Assembly (NCBI GenBank): GCA_019693395.1
Contig: JAAMXP010000369.1
Span: 789 to 18,464, forward strand
Origin: Ettlia oleoabundans
Taxonomy: Eukaryota; Chlorophyta; Chlorophyceae; Chlamydomonadales
Direction: 5' to 3'
Length of the DNA stretch: 17,676 bases
The position numbers and the translations under genes are program-made. Positions 9,601-17,676 of this stretch are shown one piece after another. Under the pieces are notes generated by a model. It searched no databases and was not told the DNA's origin. It saw only the letters and a list, made by a program, of their open reading frames with translations. Position 1 is the stretch's first letter; each line of letters starts with the position of its first letter.

Positions 9601-11683
9601 TGCGCACGCGCCGCCGCTTGCGGGCGGAACGGCCCTCCTGCGCCTCCTGATCAGCTTCCTCCTCACAAGGTGCTGCTGCTGCCTGCAGGGGGCACGAAAC
9701 AGGCATTGCAGGCAGAGCCAGGCAGCAGCAGCGCAAAGTGGTAAGCAGTCAGCTGTCTACCTACCGTCAAGTCCACACACCACGCACATGCTGCAGTGTT
9801 GTTGCGCACTCCAAGGCAATGCAAGGCTGCCGCCAAAGACAGCCACACACGCCTGCAAGCTTGGCAGCAGGCCTCCACACTGCAAACCCACCTCTGCAAG
9901 GAAGCCCCCGCCCTGAGCCGCCTTTGCAAAGGCAGCAGCCACCGCCTCTGCCCCACAAACCCGCTGCTGGCAGTGCAGGTAGACTACTAGGCACTGGAGG
10001 ATGAGCTGGCGACAAGCGGGGCTGGCAGGAGGGAAGAGGGCCAGCAGTTGAGGGCAGCTGCACTCCAGCAGCAGGGGCTCTGTCAGCAGCGTGCTGTGTA
10101 CTAGTTGGCACCACTGAAGCTGCATGCGGTCTGGCAGACCCGGCCGGCTGGCAGCTGCCACAGCCAGGTTGTGGATGCGTGGGAGCAGTAGGGGAGCTGC
10201 TGTGGGGCACTCTGTGGCCCGGTCCAGCAGTATGTGCAGTAGGCCCAGAAGGCGCTCCCACCACTCCTGCTGCTCGACTACCTGTGGTGTGAGCTGGCCT
10301 GGTGGCGTTGACGAGGACAGCAGCTGCCGCTGTGGGTGCAGCCCTGCTGGCTTGCCGACTGCCAGGGTGGATGACAGGCTCTGCATGACTAGGCCCAGGC
10401 TATCTAGGAGCAGGCTGAAAGTGCATGGAGCCAGCGGCATGCTGACTACGGCTGCTCTTAGCAGCTGCATGGTGGCAGCCTGCAACCCCAACCGGCTGCT
10501 CAGCAGCAACGTGTGACAGTGGTGCAGCAGCGGCGGTGTGGCGGTGCTGCCCAGCGAAAGTGGCCGCAGCTCCAGGCAATGTGCCAGCATACGCAGAAGG
10601 CTGCGCAGCAGGCTGCAGCAAGCATCACTACCCTCCAGTCTGAGCTCCAAAGGCGGGGCAGCTGAGTCGGTGCCACGCAGGGCACCAGCAAAGCATGACA
10701 CACTGGCGATCAGCTCGGGCTGCTGGCTGATCACGGCCGCCACCTCGCAGACGTCTGTACACGGGTCAAACATGGGTGCGATGGGGCTGATCTGATGATG
10801 GGCGCAGGCATGGTCAGGAACAAGATAGACAGGCAGCAGGGCGAGTGCTGGCCAGAGGCGGTGGGCCCGTTGTGCGTAGCGGGTTGAACAGCTGCAGACA
10901 GCCAGCACCAGACCTGACAGTAGTTGCCAATCCCTGCACATACTGCCGCCTGCTAACCTTGCACCCACCTGCCAGTAGCAGATTGATGTCATGCGCCAGC
11001 GATACCAGCAGACTGGGAGTGGTGCCATGGATGAGGCCGAGGATTTTGCAGATGAGGTTGGTAATTTCCTGGTGCATGCTGGCTAGGTCAATGCGAACCA
11101 GCAGGGGCAACAGCCGCTCCAGCACTTCTGGCAGGATGCTGTGGCCGTCCCCACTGACCAGCGTGGATGAGCGAGACAGCGTGATGGCCAACAGCTTGAG
11201 CATGGAAGCAACCTCCTTGCTCTGGCCTGCACGCAGCAGAGCAGCATGGGTTAGCGGCGGCATATCGGGGAAGAGACAGCGGTGCAGATGCTGGAGTTTC
11301 AACTTGCAAACATTCCTGTGTCCTAGTTGCCAAGCATGATGTCAGGTAACTTCATCAGACAGTGCCCTTGTGAAGAGAATGGTCGCAGGCAGAGGACGGG
11401 CAGCCCTTCCAGCCCTGCCTATCGAACTTGGTGGCGGCAGAGAGCGTGGATGGAGGCTACGCACCGCGCCCCTGCATTGTCCCCACAATGCTCGCAAGGT
11501 TCTGGGCTTGCCTGTATTGCCAATAATGCCGTCCAGCAGCGACAGCAGCACCGTGCGCAACCGCACACGCAACCCGCCGTCGCTGGCCTGCGACTGTGAA
11601 CCGCTGTCCTCTCCTTGCGCCACTATCTCTCCAATCTGCTGCACGAGCCGCGCGAGGCTCGGCTTTTTGGTCTCGGAGGCCAT
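289..11683 (-). CDS. ATR: ATR checkpoint kinase (PI3K-related kinase), N-terminal about 1,936 residues; C-terminus outside the window
   Basis: ATR senses RPA-coated single-stranded DNA with its partner ATRIP and phosphorylates checkpoint targets in the nucleus. Joining 23 exons gives one continuous frame of 1,936 codons. The product is an alpha-solenoid of Leu/Ala-rich HEAT-type helices, as in this family. Stretches collinear with ATR, as I remember human ATR: a basic KRRRVR nuclear-localisation-like patch (residues 452-458, where human has KRRRL), AECLGMLGAVDPSRL (about 1468-1482; human GECLGELGAIDPGRL), LDAATLAIQELL, QAVFTLLDTLQKW, and YLQEVYGKLEEPDG (about 1805-1818; human FLQKLYAAMHEPDG). 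The first Met sits in a good context (ACAAACATGG) and no longer upstream frame is convincing. The FAT domain only begins here; the kinase and FATC domains are off the left edge. Oddities are a six-Gln run, an Ala/Gly-rich insert in the last exon, and three GC-AG introns. ATM, TOR and SMG1 fit worse because order and spacing follow ATR throughout. Confidence 0.93.
2893..3106 (+). repeat. Purine-rich tract in an ATR intron
   Basis: About 210 nt of the plus strand are mostly A and G (GGGAGG, GAGAGGAGAGGATGAGAG and similar), so the transcript carries a long pyrimidine-rich stretch inside the 390-nt intron 3263-2874. It explains the long Ser/Pro/Leu-rich spurious frames on the minus strand here. 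Confidence 0.75.
4879..4896 (-). repeat. CAG/CAA run encoding six glutamines in ATR exon 13
   Basis: Two CAA and four CAG codons on the coding strand give Gln6 just after EKRLP and before LLAAAARPGG, in a probable disordered loop of the UME-region solenoid. Confidence 0.9.
5349..6134 (-). other. Long ATR intron (786 nt)
   Basis: This is about two to four times the usual intron length in this gene. Flanking exons E11 (ending LEIMSE) and E12 (starting AGSAEDWG) join in phase 0 and the homology continues across, so no missing exon is needed. The interior holds several unrelated short frames without family resemblance, and a GC-rich imperfect inverted stretch near 5812-5842. I recognise no mobile element. 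Confidence 0.6.
6498..6523 (+). repeat. G-run array with G-quadruplex potential, in an ATR intron
   Basis: Four runs of 3, 6, 6 and 8 guanines are separated by single T residues on the plus strand. This is the template strand of ATR, so the pre-mRNA would carry the C-rich complement. It lies in the intron 6808-6453 between exons 9 and 10, close to the exon 10 acceptor. Confidence 0.85.
7600..7712 (+). repeat. Second purine-rich tract, just upstream of ATR exon 7
   Basis: It lies in the intron 7837-7575. The plus strand is rich in GGG and GAGG blocks, clearest at 7670-7706 (AAAAGGGAAAGGGGGAGTAG and flanks), giving a pyrimidine-rich transcript ahead of the exon 7 acceptor. It is less pure than the tract at 2893-3106. 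Confidence 0.6.
8492..11683 (-). other. ATR: ATR exons 1-4 (N-terminal HEAT solenoid)
   Basis: Exons on the minus strand: E1 11683-11512, E2 11226-10969, E3 10754-9892, E4 9682-8492. E1 ends at a GC donor (ACAG|GCAAGC) and joins E2 in frame as IIGNTGQSKEVASM. The E2/E3 junction is the one uncertain splice. The best donor is GCAG|GTGGGT after 10969. In-frame acceptors exist before 10754 (214-nt intron) and before 10913 (55-nt intron). A second donor after 10958 fits an acceptor before 10791 (166-nt intron). E3 and E4 are the largest exons (863 and 1,191 nt) and are rich in Leu, Ala and Gln, with little recognisable conservation, as is usual for the ATR N-terminus. E4 opens with an acidic stretch followed by the basic patch RKRRRVR. 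Confidence 0.82.
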
Positions 11684-12419
11684 GTTTGTGCTCCCTCGAT
11701 CGCACCCGCTAGTGACCCCTATGTCTAATTGCCGCTGACATGACGCATTGTTCCAAGAGAGGCTCAATAGCTTTTGAATGGCGCCGGGTGAAAGGCATGC
11801 TGTGCCGCGCTAGGGCGGGCTGTGCCGCATGCCGCCAGAGCGCACAAATGAACAGTTGCAGGCGTTATCCTGATGTGCATGGCGGTGTATCAATAGGAGT
11901 GCGCAGCGTGCTCTGCAGCACCCATACCTAGGGTAAGATGATTCAACAGCAGCATGAGCCTTCCCCGAGAAAGAAATTTCGGTGCCGACTGGGACCGACG
12001 TCGTCCGCGACTGGCAGGTTGGCAAGTAGCTGACCAGTCGTCTGTCTAAACTGACAACCAACGCTTGTTGATTTGCAATTGAAACTTTACGGATAGATTT
12101 CTGTAACTTGTGCAAGCCGCACACTTTGGTTCCTACAACCAACAAAAGGGGAACAGTGGTCGAGCCAATTATTGGTGGCCTGACAGTGCACCGAAAAGAA
12201 ACCAAGAAACTTCGGCCAACTATGGCCGCTGTTAGATATTTTGGCAAACAAAAATTGCGAATTTCAAAAGAAAAAATGGACCAGAAGGTTAAATGGACCC
12301 GAACACTGAAATCAATATGCGTCAATCATGAGCTGGTCAAAAGTCGACCAGCAGAGCTTTGCTGACAAAATTTGAGTATACTGAGGTCCTTTGTGAGAGG
12401 CGGGAGCAAGGAAGCAGCC
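11684..12419. other. Intergenic region between the Hint gene stop and the ATR start, with an AT-richer island
   Basis: Both flanking genes run on the minus strand, so this 736-nt gap should contain the 3' UTR of the Hint gene and the promoter and 5' UTR of ATR. About 12040-12380 is visibly richer in A and T than the rest of the window. The long frames in this gap start at TTG, not ATG, and match nothing I know. I found no TGTAA polyadenylation signal (the common green-algal form) on the minus strand downstream of the Hint stop. Confidence 0.7.
12332..12352. repeat. Small perfect inverted repeat downstream of the Hint gene stop
   Basis: Arms GCTGGTC (12332-12338) and GACCAGC (12346-12352) are separated by a 7-nt loop. 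It lies about 70 nt past the stop codon of the minus-strand Hint gene, so it is probably in its 3' UTR. Function is unknown. Confidence 0.6.
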
Positions 12420-14245
12420 TCAAGCCATCGTGAAGCTGGCTTGGTACAAGGCATCACGGGATACTGAGGCATCTGGCCCACCACCATGCATCCAGCCAGA
12501 GATGCCTCCCACAGCAGCCTCCACGACACCAGGGGGCATCACGCTGAAGGCCAGGCGCATCAGAAATGTCAGGCAGGTGTGAAAGCGGTGGCCAGCCAGG
12601 CTCTGCAGGTGTGCACATCAAGACAGGGGGTTGTTGTGTGGGTGGTAGCCGGCAGCCGGCAGCCAGCATAGTGCCCAAGCTCATCAGCATTCCATATGTA
12701 TGTCCTTCCGGCAGTGCAACAAGACCACAGGTTCAGTTGACCTTGTGGCAGCCAGATAGTAGGCAGCGGCAATGGAGTCACCGGAGGGATGATGTCTGTA
12801 AGCTCAGTTGCAACCACTCCGTCTACGATGATGTTGCCTGCAGAGTGGCAGGGGTGGCACAGCCTCAATGTTGTACGCCCCTCGGCATGCATGCAAAATC
12901 CAATTGGTGTGCAACTGGCCGGATCATCCTATCAATGGACTGGCTAGGAGTCGAGCAATCGGGGCTCAGTGTCACCATGGAGCACCTGTTAGAGTGTGCG
13001 GCAGGTAGACTCCCTCCTCAACCACCACTTGCTTGCTGATGACTGTGACGAGCTGCACACCGCTGCCAGTTGCAACTGGCACAAGGTCGCCAAGGGATAC
13101 CTGCAACAGGGGCCACAGCGTGAGCGCTGCATGCTGCTGAGCAAGCAGCACTGCCGGCCATCGAATTGCTCCTTGATGAGTGGATCATCGCAGTAGGGTC
13201 AAGTGCCGGACGTAAAACGTGGGGGAAGGGAAACCTTCTCCCCTACTTTCACTTTCACTTTCATCCCAGCTAGGATTCACAGACCGCACCTTGGCTGGCA
13301 AAACATAGGGCCAGCGTGTGGGGGAGGCAAGTGCTGATGTAGCAGAGACGATGTCGGTGGCAGGCCAGGCAAATAGGTAGTGGCCGGGTGTCACTGCAGG
13401 TAGTGGTGGCAACATTGACCGGGAGAATAGCATAGGTGCAAAGTTAAAAGTTAGATTGACCTTGCCAGGCTGGTGCGGTGCGGCAGTCATGCTGAATTTT
13501 GCCATTGCGCTCAGGAGACGCAGCAGCACAGTCATTCAGCGACACGAGCAGGTCACCTGTGATGTTGGCACCGGCATCGGTGTGAATCTTGATGAATGAG
13601 GCCACTTCACCTGGGCGGCGGGAAGAGAACATGAACACCTGCAGCAGGCGTGCTCAAGTACACTATTACATAGTGTTCTACTGGGGGAGGCGGGCAGGCA
13701 TGCTGCAGCATGCTGCGCGGCAGGCGCAATGCCGTGCACGCCGCAGCCTTGGTGGCTTCCTAGATATCCATGCTGCGCCATTGATATCTTAGAACCTTTC
13801 CCACCTTCTCAAACCGCAGCTGGCCTCCTGGACCTGCTGTAAGGACCTCCTCGCCCAGGGTAAGGTCGGCCAACGCCACAGCGCCACGTCTAAGCGTAAC
13901 GTAGCCTGATCCCGGGAAACAGTTCTTCTTGCCCTTCTTTCCAGTCAATCCTATCACTCCAGTTGGGATATCCAAGTCCGGGACACTAGGGCTCCGTATA
14001 CACGTGCACTGGTACGACACGCCGAACCAACCCCAGGCCACCTCCCACCCATCATCGCACGTGAAGGATTGGACCGACCAGTCGCCCGAACACCGGTCGT
14101 TGTCGCAGTAGCTCTCGGCACTGCTGCAATCGTAGAAAGTGGGTCCCTCTTGCAGAGCCCTACGGGAGTTAAGCCCTTCTGATAGAGCCACATTGGCCAT
14201 GAACACGAGCAAAAGAAGGAAACCACCTGATAAAAGCGACGGCAT
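12420..14245 (-). CDS. Secreted six-cysteine protein with a Hedgehog/intein-type (Hint) autoprocessing domain
   Basis: Six exons (14245-13805, 13638-13557, 13393-13290, 13100-12986, 12837-12782, 12602-12420) join in frame to a 326-residue protein ending in TGA; all five introns are GT-AG. Residues 1-23 form a signal peptide (MPSLLSGG then a Leu/Val/Phe core). Residues about 24-108 hold six cysteines (40, 47, 52, 63, 80, 82), three Trp and a basic KKGKK before the junction. The Hint domain starts at Cys109 (CFPGSGYVTLRRG), and includes HTDAGANITVTPGHYL with Thr176 and His179, then VSLGDLVPVATGSG and TLTGNIIVDGVVATELTD. In known families Hint activates Cys-1 to a thioester and releases the N-terminal part, so secretion and self-cleavage are inferred. 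There is no C-terminal His-Asn, so it is Hog-like rather than an intein. An upstream in-frame Met (14374) would bury the signal peptide and the TATA-like site. The N-domain is unrecognised. Confidence 0.92.
12782..13921 (-). other. Hint domain, residues about 109-266, spread over five exons
   Basis: Block A is CFPG at the splicing junction. The block with HTDAGANITVTPGHYL matches, without gaps, the Drosophila Hedgehog segment around its catalytic Thr326 and His329 as I remember it. The last conserved strands read GNIIVDGVVATELTDIIPP. Exon junctions at phase 0 or 1 restore these motifs exactly (for example ACA-G|TG-ACA gives Thr-Val-Thr), which supports the splice model. The position of Hedgehog Asp303 is Ser153 here. 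Confidence 0.9.
13245..13263 (+). repeat. Short ACTTTC tandem repeat in the third Hint-gene intron
   Basis: Three consecutive copies of the 6-nt unit plus a partial one lie just inside the donor side of the intron 13289-13101. No coding consequence. Confidence 0.85.
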
Positions 14246-15051
14246 AGCCGACAATGGATACAATCTATCGGCAGAGGTCGCGAACAAGCAAGTAGCCGCA
14301 GGGAAGACGGGTGCAATGATGCAATATGCAAATATATGGCCATAAAAAGAGTGTTCACGCGAGGTAATGAACATGGAGAGGCACTACATGTGCAGCACTG
14401 CAGGCACAGCAGGCATAGCCCTGACACTACCCTGGCAACCCTCTGCACATCGCAACATGGCACCGCTGCACTTTCGAAGCACGACAGTCATCTTTAAATT
14501 AGCCTGGCTGGGGTTGCAAACAACACCTAGCGATTTTGACAAGGCAGGCAGAACCCTACACGGTCACCGGCAAAGTCCCTAAAGTCGATAATGCTCAACC
14601 CAAGTGGGTGCACTCCCCAGCTGTGGCCTTGATGCTGTCAGGAAGTTGTGTTGCCTGAGCTTGAAGGCCCAGTTAGCCCTGAGAACAGCAGTCTGTTGAC
14701 GGTGGATGGCATGCAGCAAACTTGTCCGAGTGACCTAAGCAGTCGTCGAACTGCGTAGCCACCCATCAATCGACAGCACCGCATCCTCTGTTTAAATGCT
14801 GTTGCTTTTGTTTCGAGCTCTTTGAGATCGCAAGGAATTTGATCAATCTTGAAGCTGTTCACATGAACTGGCGGACGGAAATGTGTGCCCTTCAGTTGAC
14901 CCCAGCTGGCGGCGGGATGCCTCTCACGCTGCCAGCGCTGCGCAGGACCCGTCTGCACGTGGTGGCTGTTTGGCGTTGGTTTGAAGCCTTCGTTGTCCTT
15001 ATCAAGTACTCATCGGTACCTTTCTGAGAGGGGCGGGGACAGGACCTCGCC
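14246..15051. other. Intergenic region between the divergent Hint and TyrRS genes
   Basis: This 806-nt stretch separates two start codons facing away from each other and must hold both promoters and 5' UTRs. A minus-strand frame at 14638-14958 starts at GTG and resembles nothing known. Apart from the TATA-like site near 14334 I recognise no element. Confidence 0.7.
14330..14338 (-). promoter_or_regulatory. TATA-like element upstream of the Hint gene
   Basis: The minus strand reads CCATATATTTGC about 90 nt upstream of the chosen Met codon at 14245. It is the most TATA-like site near the start and supports that Met over the in-frame one at 14374, which would lie upstream of it. Confidence 0.4.
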
Positions 15052-17562
15052 ATGGCGGAGGCCAACACGCCGCTGCAGCAAGCGGCGCCCGAGGCCTCGC
15101 CCGATGTGGATCAGATCGTTTACAAAATTTCTGAACTCCTAAACAAGCCTGATGACGAGTGAGCGCCGCCTGCATGTCGACTTGCTTGGACTCTGCGGTC
15201 AGCCTGGGCCTGGCGGCATAGGGGCAGGGTTGCTGTCTAGAATCATGCGATTTTGGAACGACTTGGCTGTACAGCAAGAGGCATGGCGGCAGCTGCTGCA
15301 GTGGTTGCCCCCCGCCGCCAATCTCACTGCCACTGCCGTGCGAAGCACGCCTCACGCTCCCCAATCCTGCCTGACTCTGCCTTGCTGGCCGTGGTATGTC
15401 CTTGCCGCAGGCTGACAATAGACGAAAAATTTGCTTTGTGCCGAAGTATAGCGGAGGAGTGCATTCAAGAGGCAGAGCTGCGGCGGCTGCTCGAGAAGAA
15501 GCCGAATATTGTTGCCTACGACGGCTTTGAGCCCTCGGGGCGCATGCACATTGCCCAGGGCGTGCTCAAGGCGCTGAACGTCAACAAGCTGACTAAGTGT
15601 GGCATCACCTTCAAGTTCTGGTGAGGGGCAGGCTATTGCAGACGGCAGGCGGCGGGCGGGTGGGTTGATGGATGGTAGGGGTAAGGCATCATTTGTGGTA
15701 ATCTGCTGTTTTCCAGAGGTTTGCTTGTATTGGGGAATGCCTTCATGCTTTGAGGTTGCAAGAGTTGTAATGCTGGCCTACTGATGCTGATTGCAGCACA
15801 TTGCGGGCTCTTAGTTCTAACTGTTGTACCGTCCTCTGCTCAGCCGCCCCGCACTTTTGGCGTTCCTTGCCTGCCTGCAGGGTTGCTGACTGGTTTGCGC
15901 AGATGAACAACAAGATGGGGGGAGACCTGAAGAAGATCCAGGTGACTGGGGTGGCGGCATCGTCATGCTGTGCAGTTGTGTGGTGTGGCGTGGCTTGGTG
16001 TATGCAGACCAGGCTATTGTGCCCCTTCTTGTGCTTCTGCATATGTAACTGCTGCGACCCCCGCCGGCCTGTGCTTGGGCCAAGCGGGGGCCTCATAGCC
16101 GTCCCCCAGTTCTTCGTATGTTGTTCAAACTGTACTTATATTCTGTCTTCGCCGCTGCAGGTTGTGGGGCGATACCTTGTTGAGATTTGGAAAGCTGTGG
16201 GCATGAACATGGACCGAGTGGAGTTCCTGTCCTGCTCGGGTGGGTCGCTGACTGCCTGCCTGGCTGGCAGGCAGGCTGGCTGGCTGAACGACTAGTGAAT
16301 GGCCGTCTGGCTGGCTGAACGACTAGTGAATGGCCGTCTGACTGGCTGAACGACTTTCGAGGGATGGCTTGAGCTTGCTGGCAGGAGACTGGCAGGCTCG
16401 CCTTGCCAGGTTTCTTGACGCCCTTCACCTCGCACCGGTTGTCGCCGTCCCCCACTGCAGAGGAGATCAACAAGCGTCCTGAGGAGTACTGGAGCCTGGT
16501 GCTGGACATTGCACGCAAGAACAACCTAAAGCGCGTGATGCGGTGCACACAGATTATGGGCCGCAGCGAAAACGATGACCTGTCAGCGGCACAAATTTTC
16601 TACCCAGTCATGCAGGCAGCAGACATCTTTTTCCTCAAGGTGCAGCAGGCATTGTCTTTATGAAGGCTAAATGAGCTGCTTGTCTCTTGTCTTCTGCTGT
16701 TGTCTCCACATCCTGTCATTTTTGGGTGGCTGACCATGGCTGCTATTTAGGGGGAGCTTCATTCAACTACCCATCCATTTGATATTCTGCGGGTCACCTC
16801 ACACTCACCACCCACCCATTCACCCAGCGCAGGCAGACATCTGCCAGCTGGGCATGGATCAGCGCAAGGTCAACATGCTGGCGCGTGAGTACTGCGATGA
16901 CTGCAAGCCCAAGCGCCTCAAGCCAGTCATACTCAGCCACCCCATGATGCCGGGGCTGCTGGAGGTGGGTGGATTGAGGAGGGCAGCATGACAAGCAGGA
17001 TCGGCAGGCCTGTTGTAGCAATAAATTGAATGCTATGCTGTGCTTTGGTGTTGTTTGGCACGGCGCAGTACGCTGTTTGGCAGTAAAATATCAACAAGTG
17101 GCTGGCTGGTTCAACAACAACCAAACCAACCTCAACCCGCATACGGCTGCCCCCGCCATTTTTACCAAACAATGCCGCAGGGCCAGGAGAAGATGAGCAA
17201 GAGCGACCCAAACAGCGCGATATTTATGGAGGACAGCGAGGCCGAGGTGAAGACGAAAATCAAGAAGGCCTACTGCCCACCCAAGCAGGTGAGTTAGTGA
17301 GTTCGTTGGGTTGGCGGTTGACTCTCGACAATGAGTGAGCGGCTGGCCAGCTGGCTGGCAGATGTGCAGCGGGCAGGCAGGCTGCAGTACTCCAAGGTTG
17401 GCTGCCGGAGCAATCACAGAGCGAGAGCAACATGGAGACCCCCTATTTTCTTGCCTGAACGCAGGTTGACGGCAACCCATGCCTGTCCTACGTGAAGCAT
17501 ATCGTGCTGCCATGGTTTGACAAGTTTGAGGTGCAGAGACCAGAGGCCAATGGCGGGAACAA
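15052..17562 (+). CDS. YARS: Tyrosyl-tRNA synthetase, plant cytosolic type; C-terminus outside the window
   Basis: The enzyme charges tRNA-Tyr with tyrosine using ATP (class I synthetase). Eight exons (15052-15158, 15411-15620, 15881-15941, 16161-16239, 16461-16639, 16833-16964, 17181-17288, 17465-17562) join in frame to 324 complete codons. The Met is in a good context (CTCGCCATGG) and opens a short acidic/Gln N-terminus. The HIGH-like motif is HIAQ (residues 82-85) within GFEPSGRMHIAQG. Then come WFAQMNNKMGGDLKKI, CTQIMGRSENDDLSAAQI, ADICQLGMDQRKVN and KMSKS (260-264) followed by DPNSAIFMED. These match the plant/archaeal-like form rather than the animal cytosolic form, which has KMSSS. The last visible residues GGN precede a GTGAGC donor, so about 60-70 C-terminal residues are expected beyond the edge. 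All introns are GT-AG. No targeting peptide is visible, so a cytosolic location is likely. FFLK replaces the usual FFLE before ADIC. Confidence 0.97.
16252..16274. repeat. Inverted repeat in a TyrRS intron
   Basis: Arms CTGCCTGCC (16252-16260) and GGCAGGCAG (16266-16274) pair perfectly around a 5-nt loop just after the exon 4 donor in the intron 16240-16460. Confidence 0.75.
16276..16356 (+). repeat. 31-bp tandem repeat, about 2.6 copies, in a TyrRS intron
   Basis: A unit beginning GGCTGAACGACTAGTGAATG recurs at 16282, 16313 and, partially, 16344, with a period of 31 nt. The first two copies are essentially identical and the third breaks off after GGCTGAACGACT. The array sits directly beside the hairpin at 16252-16274. 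Confidence 0.9.
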
Positions 17563-17676
17563 GTGAGCCCATCGCACATCACCTAGTGCTGTGTCATGAA
17601 GCCTGCTCCACCTGGCGCCTGCTGCATAGTCCGTGCTGCTGCTGCCGCTGCCCAACATCTTATATGGGGCCCCACC

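Noticed and set aside
11780..11785. GGCGCC palindrome upstream of ATR as an E2F-like site
   Set aside because: Six GC-rich bases are too common in this genome to support a regulatory call.
11810..12325. Minus-strand frame of 171 residues in the AT-richer island
   Set aside because: It begins at TTG rather than ATG, has no recognisable domain and overlaps the likely ATR promoter.
12108..12365. Plus-strand Lys-rich frame of 85 residues
   Set aside because: It also starts at TTG; the Lys richness reflects local A-rich composition rather than a protein family.
12569..12781. Read-through of Hint exon 5 past IIPP as coding sequence
   Set aside because: The extension loses the Hint-like character; a GTGACT donor followed by a CTGCAG acceptor joins in phase 0 to a hydrophobic tail with its own stop, which is the better model, although untested.
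12782..13921. Interpretation of the Hint domain as an intein in a host gene
   Set aside because: There is no C-terminal His-Asn plus nucleophile, no homing endonuclease, and no host protein resuming afterwards; the signal peptide and tail fit a Hog-like arrangement.
13760..14374. Start of the Hint protein at the upstream in-frame Met (14374)
   Set aside because: It would add 43 residues ahead of a well-formed signal peptide and place the TATA-like site inside the coding region.
14638..14958. Minus-strand frame of 106 residues between the Hint and TyrRS genes
   Set aside because: It starts at GTG, has no homology I can name, and sits where both promoters are expected.

Overview
The window reads as nuclear DNA of a green alga (Chlorophyta). 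It is GC-rich, full of GCAG/CTGC-type simple sequence, and its genes are cut into many short exons by introns of about 95-790 nt that end in TGCAG. The tyrosyl-tRNA synthetase has the plant-type sequence. The species cannot be named from the sequence alone; a chlorophycean is my best guess. Because of the introns, almost no real protein is one open reading frame. I built the three gene models below by hand from splice signals, reading-frame continuity and remembered family sequences.

Layout. (1) Positions 1-11683, minus strand: most of the gene for the DNA-damage checkpoint kinase ATR. I placed 23 exons encoding about 1,936 residues from the initiator Met to the start of the FAT domain. The rest of FAT, the PI3K-like kinase domain and FATC lie beyond the left edge. 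Its introns hold a G-run array (6498-6523), two purine-rich tracts and one long intron of 786 nt. (2) Positions 11684-12419: intergenic, with an AT-richer island and a small hairpin. (3) Positions 12420-14245, minus strand: a complete six-exon gene for a 326-residue secreted protein. It has a signal peptide, a short six-cysteine domain of unknown type, and a full Hint (Hedgehog/intein-type) self-processing domain with a 60-residue tail. This is the most unusual item in the window. (4) Positions 14246-15051: intergenic region between divergent genes. (5) Positions 15052 to beyond the right edge, plus strand: cytosolic plant-type tyrosyl-tRNA synthetase, eight exons visible, C-terminus missing.

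The three genes show no functional link: a nuclear checkpoint kinase, a translation enzyme and a secreted self-processing protein are simply neighbours. Three of the 22 ATR introns placed appear to use GC-AG rather than GT-AG boundaries. I saw no tRNA, rRNA, CRISPR array or intact transposon.
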